64,000 nucleotides of DNA, taken from Prosapia bicincta. Taxonomy: Eukaryota > Arthropoda > Insecta > Hemiptera > Cercopidae. Numbering within the stretch: position 1 is the first letter of the stretch; every line of letters starts with the position of its first letter. Shown here in pieces: positions 1 to 10,321 of the stretch. The position numbers and the translations under genes are program-made. Location: assembly GCA_036971475.1 (NCBI GenBank), contig JBAIZL010000006.1, positions 15,428,959-15,492,958 on the forward strand. Reading direction: 5' to 3'. The notes under the pieces are model-generated. The model worked only from the letters and a program-made list of their open reading frames with translations, was not told where the DNA came from and ran no database searches.

Positions 1-330
1 CATAAACACCAATCAAAAGTCCTACATTACATCAATAAAAGCAAAAAACTTAACACAGTAGAAAACTATGAGATATATAAACACCATAAATACTATCCAC
101 AACACATTCTAAATGACAAAACACACTCACAATCAAACACTATATTTGAGCAAATAATTAACAAATACTCTATGAACTATAACACACCACAGACACAAAA
201 ATACACCACAGACTTACACCAACACAACACATCTGAGCAACAGTCTTGTCAGTAACTCACCGTATTGAAAAATGCGCTGACCTAGTGCGAAACGCATCTG
301 CTGAATAAATCAGTAAGTAGTGGTTCATTT
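1..330 (+). mobile_element. Penelope-like element 3' end (family I), cut by window start
   Basis: An open frame from base 2 to about 255 reads as the C-terminal tail of a PLE protein, the part that follows the GIY-YIG endonuclease. It includes the stretch NYEIYKHHKYYPQHILND. The same tail occurs on the - strand at 23468-23735, with only scattered differences. After the stop comes a non-coding terminal segment (about 265-330) with a hammerhead-like hairpin containing GAAACGCATC. This terminal segment recurs at 23400-23480 and 23720-23815. The endonuclease core and reverse transcriptase would lie upstream of the window. Confidence 0.7.
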
Positions 331-1138
331 GCCAAGATAATACAATCAAGTGTAAAACTATTTCATTTGCATATAATTATATAGACATTTTTTTCAGTTG
401 CAACATGCTGGAAAATTAAATTTAATATTTTCCTGCTTGTGTTTTAACTTAACTATTTCATGTTTCAGTTGCAAAGGACACATATCTTTCAAATGAAATA
501 TATCTTTAACTAACAAGTTTTATGTTGGGTCCCTTCATATTTTTCTACATTATTTTGTCTTCATTTGCAAATTCTCTTCTTTTTACAACTGTACAAGTTT
601 TCAAATATTATGTTTATTTAAATTATAAAAACAGGAATAGTTTGTCAATAAGTTTTAATTATTAAAGGTATATTTCTCATGGAAACTAAATTACATTTTA
701 ATTTTCAAACCCAAGGGTTAGATAAAAGTATATTATCAGCAAATAAGATTCTTACTTATATATTCTATTGTCCACGTAATGATAACCTAATCTACAACCA
801 ACTTATTATAGTATTTATGTGTGAAAATTCTTATTATACTCATCTTTACTTCTATAAGGAATATTTTTACGTATTTGATTACTTTTTTCTTCCCTTCCTA
901 CCATTACAATATTTTCCTTTGTTGGTCTTTAATTCTCTTTCTTTATTTTATATTTGATAAATTCTATGATGTTACTTGCAGTAAGAAGTACTATTTAAGT
1001 TCTGAAAATGGAGTTATTCCGAAACGCATCAACAGAGGAAAATGCTGTAATGTTAGGGAAGGCAGAAAAAAACTATTCATATGAATATGTTTATATGTCA
1101 GCTAATGTTTACCATTCCAATTGTTAAAATTTGTTAAG
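331..1138. other. AT-rich sequence, probably SPH intron; no feature resolved
   Basis: No recognisable coding or repeat unit was found. A stretch after a possible acceptor at 979-980 encodes about 34 residues with two adjacent cysteines (KCCN). It could be part of an upstream exon such as a clip domain, but no cysteine pattern confirms this, so it is not called. The exon with the usual catalytic histidine motif (AAHC-like) was not found here. Confidence 0.4.
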
Positions 1139-1320
1139 ATATTCTGTTCGAGTTGGGGAGTGGGACACAACCTCTAATCCTGACTGTGGTTTAACATTTT
1201 GTGCTCATCCAGTCAGAGATATTGCTATAAATCATGTAATTGTACATCCAGGATATGAGCCAAAAATATTTCGTCACAATATAGCACTACTTGTGCTTAG
1301 AGAGAGCATGAACTATTCTT
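1139..1320 (+). CDS. Serine protease homologue (SPH), internal exon a
   Basis: This exon encodes about 60 residues of a chymotrypsin-fold domain of the arthropod clip-protease type: VRVGEWD, then DC and CAHP cysteines, a VIVHPGYEP strand and an HNIALL motif. In active enzymes the last motif is NDIALL and its Asp is the catalytic Asp102. Here it is Asn, so the second catalytic residue is lost. An in-frame stop at 1125-1127 forces the exon to begin after it. The acceptor AG at 1137-1138 follows a T-rich tract, and the donor is GTAAGT at 1321. One base carries over into the next exon. SPHs of this class act outside the cell as cofactors in haemolymph protease cascades (family knowledge). The exact role is unknown, and the 5' exons lie before the window. 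Confidence 0.85.
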
Positions 1321-1389
1321 GTAAGTTAAATTATTATTTCTTATCGACATTAATATACATATATATATATAAATATTCTTGTTTAATAA

Positions 1390-2238
1390 TTTAAAACAAC
1401 ATAGGTTATTCAAATACAAGAATATTTATTAATTTATATCCAAAGCTTTTCGTTGGTAAACAGTACCAACATCATCAGGAATGAAAATTACAATAATGTA
1501 TGCTGTAGGCCTAAAACATATGTTAAATTAGAAATAGAATTGTTGCTAAATTTATACAAATTGCCAAATTTATTTTGTTGCTGTAACATTATAGACATTG
1601 AATATAGTATCAAATTTTGAATGTATTTGTATTCGTTCTTTTATTAATTTGTTATTATTATTGTATTTATATATTTCGAATGCTTCATTTATATTCATTC
1701 TTTAATCCCTTATTAATTTCTTTTATAAGTTTCATATTTTCAATATTTGGAAATTGGTGCTTATTATTAATACAATGATTTGCAAAATTTGATTTATATA
1801 TTTCTGGATTAATATAGGCATTCAAATGTTCTTTATATATTTCTTTTATTTTTTTCTTGGTTTACTCTATATAAGCTTTATTACAGTTTTCACATTCCAA
1901 TTTATATACACCACCTTTTTCATGCATATTAATTATTTTATTATTGTTATTAATTGTTTATTATTTTATTATTAGTTTTGTATGCAATTTTGATATTTGT
2001 ATTTTTAAATAATTTTGTGATATTTTTTATTTCATGGCCTATAAATAAAAATGAAGTCCATATTGTATTATTATTACTATTGCAAATTAAATTATTATTT
2101 TGTTTATTAAAAATATTATAATTAACTTTGTCAACAGTTTTCTTTTTATAACCGTTTTCTAATGCAATTTGATAAATTATGTTTTTTTTTCTTATTTTAT
2201 TTTCTTCATTCATGGGTATTTTATGCATTCTAATTTAA

Positions 2239-2245
<7 letters not shown>
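1390..2245 (-). mobile_element. Penelope-like element 3' half (family A), degenerate
   Basis: Read on the - strand from 2228 down, an open frame (92 codons) gives the linker between the PLE reverse transcriptase and its endonuclease. A second stretch (about 1920-1650) reads GVYKLECENCNKAYIE, matching the PLE GIY-YIG domain, whose usual form is GVYKLxCxxCxKxYIGQT. A stop follows and the Gly is lost, so it is a pseudogene. The 3' non-coding end (1390-1490) carries a canonical hammerhead core. The upstream side ends in the (TA)n tract at 2246-2299. The same terminal sequence recurs at 2880-3210 and 43672-44457. Confidence 0.8.
1441..1480 (-). ncRNA. Hammerhead ribozyme motif (PLE family A)
   Basis: On the - strand the core CTGATGA (complement of 1472-1478) is followed by one base, a 7-bp stem GTTGGTA/TACCAAC with a 5-nt loop, then GAAA, then the self-complementary AAGCTT. 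This is the layout of the minimal type I hammerheads known from PLE terminal repeats, where a very short palindromic helix III is thought to need dimerisation. The predicted cleavage is after the T following AAGCTT. Activity has not been tested. Confidence 0.65.

Positions 2246-2299
<54 letters not shown>
2246..2299. repeat. (TA)n microsatellite
   Basis: An almost pure TA tract separates the family A PLE from the family B palindrome. Similar tracts flank most PLE palindromes in the window. Confidence 0.95.
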
Positions 2300-2303
<4 letters not shown>

Positions 2304-2600
2304 TAAATTAAAAATATTTCAAAAACAAGAATACTTTTAATGAATATATTTATTCAAAGCTTTTCGCCGATAAAATAGTACCAGCATCTTCTGGAAAATA
2401 ATTATCTAATAAAATATTTTTACAAAATTGAATCATCTTAATAAAAATATTTTATTAGATAATTATTTTCCTGAAGATGCTGGTACTATTTTATCGGCGA
2501 AAAGCTTCGAATAAATACATTCATTAAAAGTATTCTTGTTTTTGAAATATTTTTAATTTATTAACTATATTACAAGAAAACATATCACCATATTTAATAT
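2300..2600. mobile_element. PLE terminal palindrome, family B, copy 1
   Basis: Left arm (2303-2427) and right arm (2436-2565) are near-perfect inverted repeats. The right arm continues into sequence that reappears at the outer end of 3822-4055. Each arm carries a hairpin with core CTGAAGA (one change from CUGAUGA), stem GCTGGTA/TATCGGC with a mismatch, then GCGAAAAGCTT. (TA)n lies on both sides. No coding sequence remains. Confidence 0.7.
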
Positions 2601-2621
2601 ATATATATATATATATGCTGA

Positions 2622-2870
2622 TACGTATTCCTTCACGGATGGAAAAATATGATGAATAGTCACTATCTGGAGTACATCTGTTCATTCTGCAGTCCGTAAA
2701 TTCGCAGTTCCGGCGTTTCGCTAGAATCTCATCCAGCATTGACAAGGTGAACCCAACAACAGTAGAAGGCTCGCTCAATGCTGGATGAGATTCTAGCGAA
2801 ACATCGGAACTGCGAGTTTATGGACTGCAGAATGAACGGATGTACTCCAGAGAGTAACTATTCATCATAT
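2622..2870. mobile_element. Palindromic PLE-like terminal repeat, separate family
   Basis: Arms 2651-2740 and 2777-2867 are inverted repeats with about 90% identity. They carry GCTGGATGAG...CTAGCGAAAC, a hammerhead-like order with one extra base in the core. Base composition is richer in GC than the surroundings. TA-rich tracts lie on both sides. Assignment to PLEs rests on the layout, as no coding part is present. Confidence 0.5.
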
Positions 2871-2879
2871 ATATATATA

Positions 2880-3202
2880 AATATAATATACGTTTTCTTG
2901 TTTAATAATTTAAAACAACATAGGTTATTCAAATACAAGAATATTTATAAATTTATATACAAAGCTTTTCATTGGTAAACAGTATCAACATCATCAGGAA
3001 TGAAAATTACAATAATGTAAGCTATAGGCCTAAAACATATGTTAACACATATGTTTAAAACCTAACATATATGTTTTAGGCCTATAGCTTACATTATTGT
3101 AATTTTCATTTCTGATGATGTTGGTATTGTTTACCAATGAAAAGCTTTGGATATAAATTAATAAATATTCTTGTATTTGAATAACCTATGTCGTTTTAAA
3201 TA

Positions 3203-3210
<8 letters not shown>
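2880..3210. mobile_element. PLE terminal palindrome, family A, copy 2
   Basis: Inverted arms at about 2893-3045 and 3060-3205 match the non-coding 3' end of the family A PLE at 1390-1520. The right arm (+) keeps a canonical hammerhead at 3112-3150. The left arm (-) has stem mismatches at 2960-2999. The arms meet near 3050 in a short AT-rich centre. Confidence 0.75.
3110..3150 (+). ncRNA. Hammerhead ribozyme motif (PLE family A)
   Basis: CTGATGA at 3112-3118 is followed by stem TTGGTA/TACCAA, then GAAA and the palindrome AAGCTT. The invariant core bases are all present. Confidence 0.6.
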
Positions 3211-3260
<50 letters not shown>

Positions 3261-3519
3261 TTGATATTTTACGTTATCCATTGTTTTTCAGTTGCACTGA
3301 CTTTATGAAGTTAATATATTACTATTGTAAGTAATTTTATCCACCATTAAAAGCAATAATTTTACCTTGAGTGATGAGGCACCTATCGGTCACTTGGTCA
3401 TTGTCGAATCACTCGAGTGATTCGACAATGGCCAAGTGACCGAAAGGTGCCTCATCACTCAAGGTAAAATTATTGCACTTAATGGTGGATAAAATTACTT
3501 ACAATAGTAATATATTAAC

Positions 3520-3584
<65 letters not shown>
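3211..3584. mobile_element. PLE terminal palindrome, family C, between (TA)n tracts
   Basis: (TA)n at 3211-3257 and 3524-3584 encloses inverted arms (about 3258-3412 and 3418-3523) that meet at the self-complementary CACTCGAGTG. Each arm has the hairpin TTCGACAATGG...GACCGAAAGGTGCCTC, or a one-base variant. The same family recurs at 15628-16533, 41991-42420, 43425-43615, 44953-45078 and 60467-60766. The copy at 15628 retains coding sequence that proves PLE origin. Confidence 0.8.
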
Positions 3585-3586
<2 letters not shown>

Positions 3587-3772
3587 AACCAAGTCAAAAT
3601 ACAAATACAAGAATTATAATTGAATTTACAATTCAAAGCTTTTTGTTGGCTAACAGAACCAACATCATCAGGAATATTAAACAATTCATATGTGTTGAAT
3701 TGTAAATTCAATTATAATTCTTGTATTTGTATTTTGACTTGGTTCTTTATTAATACACAAGAATACATATTG

Positions 3773-3775
<3 letters not shown>
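3585..3775. mobile_element. PLE terminal palindrome, family D
   Basis: Inverted arms (about 3585-3680 and 3693-3752) carry, on the - strand, CTGATGA followed by stem GTTGG.../...CCAAC. The GAAA is changed to AAAA (G12 lost), so the ribozyme should be inactive. It is flanked by (TA)n at 3524-3584 and 3776-3821. Confidence 0.65.
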
Positions 3776-3828
<53 letters not shown>

Positions 3829-4055
3829 ATATGGTGATATGTCTTCTTGTAATATAGTTAATAAATTAAAAATATTTCAAAAACAAGAATACTTTTAATA
3901 AATATATTTATTCAAAGCTTTTCGCCGATAAAATAGTACTAGCATCTTTCGCAAAGATGCTGGTACTATTTTATCGGCGAAAAGCTTTGAATAAATATAT
4001 TCATTAAAAGTATTCTTGTTTTTGAAATATTTTAAATTTATTATATATATATAGT
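3776..4055. mobile_element. (TA)n plus PLE terminal palindrome, family B, copy 2
   Basis: (TA)n at 3776-3821 is followed by inverted arms about 3850-3955 and 3958-4050. These are near-identical to the palindrome at 2300-2600 but with a much shorter centre. Each arm ends in the GCGAAAAGCTTTG hairpin. Confidence 0.75.
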
Positions 4056-4229
4056 GTTTTATATTAAAATAGTGTTTATCAATTATATTTTATATGAATA
4101 CAATTGTAAATCTATTTTAAGCTACCTTACTATAGCAACTAACTTACTAGCATTGAATCTTTAGGGTCCACAACATCAGGAATAAATTCTTCCTATATAT
4201 GAACAGCCTAAACAAACATTTATTATTAC

Positions 4230-4440
4230 TATATTTAAAAAGTACTTAACTAAGTGAATATGTAATGGCTTACTTGCTGACGCGTTTCAAAACATTTGTA
4301 GACCCTTGTAGAGGGATAACTTTGTAAAAGGAACGAATGTTTTAAAACGCGTCAGCAAGTAAGCCATTACGTATTCACCTAGTTAAGTACTTTTTAAATA
4401 TAGTTAAATCAGTGAATTCAAGATGATTACATCAAGCGAC
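4230..4440. mobile_element. PLE-like terminal palindrome, family E
   Basis: The arms contain TTACTTGCTGACGCGTTT and its complement around a short centre. The self-complementary ACGCGT followed by C resembles the palindromic helix III of the other families, but no CUGAUGA core is present. The same family recurs at 21700-22150, 27150-27345, 29580-29650 (half) and 60045-60170. Confidence 0.55.
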
Positions 4441-4710
4441 TTTAATTTATTATTAGTTAGTTTAAAATATATAACTAGTTATATAAACACTGTTACTTCA
4501 GAACTATCATTATTGAAACATAAATAATTATATTCAATCCCTTTTATTATTTAAGATGAAAATCAACTTAAAAATATCTTAATAAAGTTGCTTTGTTACA
4601 TTGATATAGCTATACTCAGGCTTCTCCATTCTAACATAAAAATTGTGATAATTTTGTTTTCATGAAAAAATATCAGTTTTCGACTAACACGTCTCTATTT
4701 TTTATTTTAG

Positions 4711-4806
4711 TGACTGCACAGCCAGTATGTTTGAGACAAACTCCAATGGCTATGGCTGGACTCAAAGGCAGGCTGGTTGGGTGGGGGAAACTGCCTGGCC
4801 AAAGTG
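4711..4806 (+). CDS. Serine protease homologue (SPH), internal exon b
   Basis: The exon starts after TTTTATTTTAG and ends before GTATGC. It completes a Leu codon with exon a and reads TAQPVCLRQTP, then LVGWGKLPGQS. This is the conserved 'P-x-CL ... VGWG' region that joins the two beta barrels of chymotrypsin-like domains, so order and phase match exon a. One base carries to the next exon. Intron 2 that follows is 5.5 kb and holds nested transposons. Confidence 0.88.
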
Positions 4807-5009
4807 GTATGCTATATTTACTACACTATCTGTATTCCTTGAGTTGTCAAATAATCATATAGAAGAAGTAGAATATACTTCATTAATTTTATAAATGGAT
4901 ATCACTGTATAAAAACAACTCTCCATCATTTACTAAGCTGAGTATAACTTTAGACTTTGCATAAACAAGTAATATAAACAAACAAATTTTCAAGTAAATT
5001 CCTACTTCG

Positions 5010-5410
5010 ATCGACAAAAAAAATGTTATTTTAGTTACTTTTTATTAAATATTTACAATTAATATAAATAAAGTAGCATAACCTATGCACTAAAACTGCT
5101 GTTCTAATACAAAGCCTATAATATAAAATCAGCTTTTTTTATGAAATCACGCGTTATCATTCAAATAAAAAATAACTATATTGCATACCTTGCACCTTTT
5201 TCCTTCCATATAAAATCTAAAATAAATTTAATGAGTAAATTAATATTTGAGAAACTCTATTAACATCAAGTCTCAACCTCTCCAAGTTAAAAAAAAAGTA
5301 TTTGAACTTGAGTGGATGAATAAATAGTATTTTATTAAGGATTAAAAATTTTAACAATATATATATTTATATATAAGGAGAGTTTGGAATAATAGGGGGA
5401 ATTGAACAAA
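5010..5410. repeat. Dispersed repeat, copy 1 (pair of 54930-55350)
   Basis: About 400 bp matches 54930-55350 in the same orientation. Shared blocks include AATATAAATAAAGTA, the CTATATTGCATACCT region and the end, a TATATA run followed by GGGAGAG-like sequence. No protein coding is visible. It may be a MITE or SINE-like element whose 3' end is a (TA)n tract; the class is unknown. Confidence 0.6.
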
Positions 5411-6127
5411 AAAACCTATTGATTTATAGAAAAGACAAAATTATCAATTTAGAAGCAAACAATGGAAATAAGAAATCTTTCCAAAAATTGTTTCAATACA
5501 GTAAAATTATTCAATAATTTCAACCATAAATAAAATTGATATTTTTTCTATTTACTACAGTGGCAAAATACTTAAAAAATAGAAAAGTAAATTTTTTTAA
5601 AGTTTGGCAGAATTTATAAAACTATAACTCTAAAATTCAATAAAATAATATTTTAAATTAATAAATTTTTGAATGATTTTACAAAGATTGGAAGATAAAA
5701 TGATTATTCATAAATGCATTTATTAATTATAAAATATGTTGATTAAATAAAACTGTTATATATTTCATATAAGTAAGCAAATTTCAGTACAAAAATATCT
5801 AACTAAACCTTATTTCAATAAAATCTTTGGATTTTAAATATGGACTAAAATTCCTTCATTTAGTTGTGAAGTTTTCTATCATGCACTTTAGCCATTGTTG
5901 ATCTAATTAAATGTACGCTAGGGCGTATGAAATAATTTTTTGTGTTACTTGAGCTGAATTTTACTACAAAAATATTCTCATTCATAAAAGCACCAATATT
6001 ATATTTTGTATTCAGATGCAACTTTTTTATTTGTTATTTTGCACCTTTATTTGCAAATATTATAGAGTTTATTTGCTAATTGATTATTATATGTAATCAT
6101 AATAATTAAAAACAACTTAAAAGACAT

Positions 6128-7239
6128 GAATTCTTGAATTTTATAGTCCATTACGTTCGGTGAATCTTATTAATCACTTAAACAATAGTTTATGACTATC
6201 CGAACTTTGAATTTAGTAAATTATAAGTATAAAAACTCCTCACCTACACTAATAAAATACACCCAAAACTCCACTTCACTTCAGAAATTGAAACAAACCG
6301 ATCCCTAAACTTCCTCGACCTAACCATAACAAAAAGCCACATACAAAAACACAGTTTCAACATTTACAGGAAACCTATAACGACAGACACACTTATCCAC
6401 AACACCTCAAACCACCCTATCCAACATAAACACGCTGCCTTCAGATCCATGCTCCATAGACTTAAAGAAGTCCCAATGAGCACAGAAAACATAAACAAAG
6501 AACTAGACATAATTAAATATTTAGCATACACAAATGGATATAACACCACAATAATAGACAAACTATGGTACAAAATACAAAAAAACACTAAAATTAACAC
6601 TACAGACAGGGAAAACAAATACATCACATTACCATTCATAAACAAAACAACAAACAAAATAGCCCGCAAATTTCAAAAAATAGGATACAAAATAACATAC
6701 AAAACTAATAACAAGTTACAATACAAAATACAACACAACACCAACAACAAGGATAAACTATAAGCACCAGGTGTATACAAACTAAACTGCAACGAATGTA
6801 ACAAATTCTACATTGGACAAACAGGTCGCTTTAAACAAAGAGTCGAAGAACACAAACAGAACACCATCTCAACATTTTACAACCACATAAAAGATACAGG
6901 ACACAAATACACAGACACCTACCATAACCTAGAAATCCTATATATCAACAAAAAAGGACCACATCTCAACACACTAGAACAATATGAAATTTACAGACAC
7001 ACAGAAACACAAAGTACAAACATACTAAACGAACAAACACAATACAAATCACACATACTCTTCGATACTATCGAAAAACTACTTTTAAAACCGTCACCGC
7101 TTGACCCAACATCTCCAAGCAGAAGACACTGATGAAGATCTGCACATAGTGATCGAAAACGTTCTGTCTCAAAAAGTTTAACAAATTTACTAAATTCAAA
7201 GTTCGGATAGTCATAAACAATTGTTTAAGTGATTAATTG
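6128..7239 (+). mobile_element. Penelope-like element (family H), 5'-truncated, inverted end
   Basis: From about 6240 to 7130 the frame reads the PLE reverse transcriptase C-terminus (NFLDLTI, FNIYRKP, HPIQHKHAAFRSML). After one stop (6762-6764) comes a GIY-YIG endonuclease, GVYKLNCNECNKFYIGQTGR, and the tail LNTLEQYEIYRHTETQ. The left end (about 6165-6225) is the inverted copy of the right end (about 7185-7237), as in PLEs with inverted terminal parts. An 8-bp direct repeat AAAGACAT (6120-6127 and 7240-7247) marks the target duplication inside the MITE. The N-terminal RT motifs are missing. Confidence 0.88.
7129..7164 (+). ncRNA. Hammerhead ribozyme motif (PLE family H)
   Basis: CTGATGA at 7129-7135 is followed by stem GATC/GATC (7137-7140 and 7151-7154) with a 10-nt loop, GAAA at 7155-7158, then the palindrome AACGTT (7158-7163) and C7164, the expected cleavage base. 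It lies just after the PLE stop codon. A slightly decayed copy sits at 49349-49384. Confidence 0.65.
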
Positions 7240-7518
7240 AAAGACATAGTTTGAAGTTTGCTTTATATTCTAGGGTCCCACTATTATCGTCCATTTGGTA
7301 TGTATACAAGAGTACACTAATTATAAAAACACCACACACATTTAGCTAATAACCAACAGAACGTAAAACCTTAACTGAGCTTCTCACCTGAGTTGACATA
7401 AAAACTGCTGAAGCACTCTATTATGTTCAAATATCTGACAGGTCAATGGGCCATAGATATCTTATTTATACTATAAGTTTCAAGAGTCAATAAATATTCC
7501 TTAGAAAGCAAAGACCTC

Positions 7519-9903
7519 TTTTTTTTTATAAACTTGGGAGCGGGTTTAAACTGCCCGAAGCACTGCTACCTTTAGGTATATTGTACTTACCTCCCTGATC
7601 TAGTCAAATAGCCCCTTCCCTCTTACCAGGTTTAGGAGTTTCCTGACTAGTGTTTTACCTTCAGCATCTACCAGAGCCGTTCCATCACCAAAGACGTTGA
7701 AGCGCCTCTCAGCAAGTACTTCACATCTGTAAATAATGTGTGTGGCAGTCTCCAGTTCCTGCCCGCATAATCTGTACACTGGTTCATCTTTATAGATACC
7801 CATTTTATGCAGATGTTTCCTTAGTCCACCGTGTCCCGTGAGTAGACCTGTGGCTATCCTCAATTCCTGCCTAGACAGATAGATGAGACTCTTCTGCAGC
7901 CCTAAGGAAGGTTTCCTAAGGGTTAGCTTACTGTGTCTCATCCCTTCAGCCCTGATCCAGTGCTCACAGTGTCTTTCAGCCATCCACCTTCGCACTGCCA
8001 TCTTGACCATGGATTTGGAAATACCTACCGCAGGCTCCGGTCCAATCAGGGGAGTCGAAGACCCCTCTCCGGCCAGCGCATCTGCGGCTTCATTTCCAAG
8101 TATTCCCCTATGCCCTGGCACCCAACCTATCTTGATTTGATTGTGCCTTGCCAGGGCTTGTAGGTTATTTAGGCACTCCCTGACTATGGCCGAGGTGACC
8201 ACATGTCCGTTTAGTGCCTTAATTGCTGCCTGACTGTCGGAGAAAATAGCAATCCGGGTCCCGTGTGTTCCCCTTCTCGCTATCTCTCCCAGACAGGCAT
8301 TTATAGCATATATTTCGGCCTGAAAGACAGAGGTATGCCTCCCCAAGGAGAAAACTAGTTTTACCCTTGGGTTTTTACAATACACCCCCGCTCCAGTGCC
8401 GAAGTCCATCTTGGAGCCATCTGTGTACCAGATCTGAGCTCCCGATGTTAATGTCCCCGACCATTCCATCATAGTTTGGTGGACCTGGTCAGGTGCAAAC
8501 GTTCGAGTAATGTGGTCGCTGCCCATTTCCAAGACAGGTTCTGTGACCACGCACTCGATACTCATATGTCCCGAAACATCTGGGAGGTTAGCCCAGTTGT
8601 TCGAGTTGCGCAATCTCCATGCCGCCAGCCTCGCCTCTCCCCTAAGGACAAGCTCGAGGGGAGGGAGGTTAAGCATTACTTCCATTGCTGCACCAGGTGA
8701 AGTTGACATCGCTCCCAGTGTGCACAGACAGGTCAATCTCTGGATAGAGCTCAGTTTAACTCTTGTCTGTGCCTGGTTGGCCTTTGTCCACCACACCAGA
8801 GCTCCATAGGTAATCATAGGTCTTATCACCCTCAGATACATCCAGTGCATCATTGATGGCTTCAGTCCCCATTTCTTACCCACCATTCTTCTCACAGTCA
8901 TCAGTGCCCTTTTGGCCCTGTTAACCGTCCTCTCAAGATGTGGGTTCGAGGTGAGTTTCCTGTCCAGAGTAACTCCCAGGTACTTCACCTCCCCCACAAA
9001 CTCAAGGTATTCACCAAACAAGCGAGGCATCCTGGTCGTCAGATCTTTTCGCTGTCTGGTGAAGTTAATAAGAGCAGTCTTTTTCGGATTAACCGTAAGG
9101 TTCTCCATATTACACCACTCTTCAATCAGTCGTAGAGGATTTCTGATTACCTGAAGAACTGTATCAGGGAATCTGCCCAGGATCAGAACAACTATGTTGT
9201 CCGCATATCCTAGAAAGAAGTACCCCTGTTCATTCAGGAGTTCAATAAGGTTGTCAACCACTAGGCACCACAACAGAGGAGAGAGAACCCCCCCCCCCCT
9301 GTGCACAGCCCAGACTTGTCTCCGCCCTTCTGACCTCCCCTGCCACCTCTACAGAAATGCTTCTGTTTGTTAACATGGAACTTATCCAACCACAAGTGGT
9401 CGCATCCACTCCATGACGTCTTGCACCACTTACCATCGTCTCCACTGAGGAGTTATTGAAAGCCCCTTCAATGTTGAGGAAAGCACCTATGGCACAACCT
9501 TTCTTAGCGATCATTTGCTCAATCCTACCAACCACTTGATGGAGAGCTCCCTCGCAGGATTTCCCCGGTTGATAAGCATACTGGTTCCAATGCAGTGGTT
9601 TATGGCCAAAGCAGTGCCCCCCCCCTAATATGCCTATCAACCAGTTTTTCAAGTCCCTTAAGAACAAAGGACATGAGTGTAATAGGTCTGTATCCTTTCC
9701 CTTCCGATTGGTTACCGGTGGGCTTAGGTATAAAGACCACCTTACTAGATTTCCAGGCTGCCGGCACATGCCCTAGAGCAATGCTTAGCCTGTATAATTT
9801 AGTAAGTACCAGCACCAGCATATCCTTTCCCTGCTGCAGCAGCACAGGAAGATCCCATCTGGACCTGGAGATTTGTAGGGTTTAAATGTGCCAATAGCCC
9901 TAT
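7519..9903 (-). mobile_element. LOA-type LINE, 5'-truncated, with RT and RNase H
   Basis: The element is bounded by the 7-bp direct repeat AGACCTC (7512-7518 and 9904-9910). A T run at 7519-7526 corresponds to an A-rich 3' tail on the - strand. It starts inside the RT domain (AIGTFKPYKSPGPDGIF); the endonuclease is absent. The paralogous empty MITE at 10952-11563 has the same flanks with no insert. RT followed by RNase H and a Cys/His tail is the layout of the LOA/I group. The clade call is by motif resemblance only. Confidence 0.88.
7600..9306 (-). pseudogene. LINE polyprotein: RT C-terminal part, RNase H, Cys/His tail
   Basis: This 568-codon open frame begins at RT motif B-C (GGVLSPLLW). 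It contains GYADNIVVL where active enzymes have YADD, so one metal-binding Asp is Asn. The thumb is followed by an RNase H domain with its Asp (YTDGSKMDFGTGAG), Glu (FQAEIYA), Asp (FSDSQAA) and HRG...EAAD motifs intact (about residues 290-420). The tail VYRLCGQELETATHIIYRC keeps the Cys/His spacing but its first Cys is Tyr. Upstream coding continues in other frames at 9254-9903. The frame breaks coincide with C runs at about 9290-9300 and 9619-9626. Upstream motif A reads FLNIEGAFNN where FLDIEGAF is usual, a second Asp to Asn change. Confidence 0.88.
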
Positions 9904-10321
9904 AGACCTCTAGTCTTGTTCTTGTGTGTGACCATATCAGGAAATAAACTCTCTTGAAGCAAACAAATCAATCAAACAATGATGACATACATGTCTAACA
10001 TTATACCCGGTAATAGCTAATAGTAAATTGTCAAGAGTAGATAACCTAGTCCTTAAACTACAATAAGTTGATATGGATTTTGTTCTGTAATATTTTCTGT
10101 CTCTAGTTTGTAATTTAATAGTCATTTTTAATGTACATCTTCAACATGTTCTTTTCACAGACAAATTTAAAAGTATTTATTTTAGAGGTTTTGATTATCA
10201 AAATAATTTAGAAAGTTTTAATATAAAAATGTCAATTTATTATATAAGTCATTATAAACTCCTATGAACATTAAATTATATAGTTTTCTTATATTTATTT
10301 ATTCTAACAGGTTTTATTCAG

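Larger units (their letters stand above)
5891..10070. mobile_element. piggyBac-type MITE copy 1, interrupted twice
   Basis: Three segments (5891-6127, 7248-7511 and 9911 to about 10060) align in order with the uninterrupted element at 10952-11563. They are separated by a PLE (6128-7239) and a LOA-type LINE (7519-9903), each with its own target duplication. The left end reads CCATTGTTGATCTAATTAA against CCCATTGGTGATCTAATTAC in copy 2. The right end has diverged and its last base is approximate. It lies in SPH intron 2. Confidence 0.7.

Noticed and set aside
821..1084. Possible clip-domain exon of the SPH with KCCN
   Set aside because: The rest of the clip cysteine pattern is absent and an in-frame stop and weak splice context follow; not enough to call.
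8476..8809. Open frames on the + strand opposite the LINE
   Set aside because: They are antisense shadows of the RT/RNase H frame, which carries clear motifs.
10301..10321. Acceptor AG at 10309-10310 for SPH exon c
   Set aside because: It would put exon c out of phase with exon b; the AG at 10320-10321 restores phase and gives a standard sequence.
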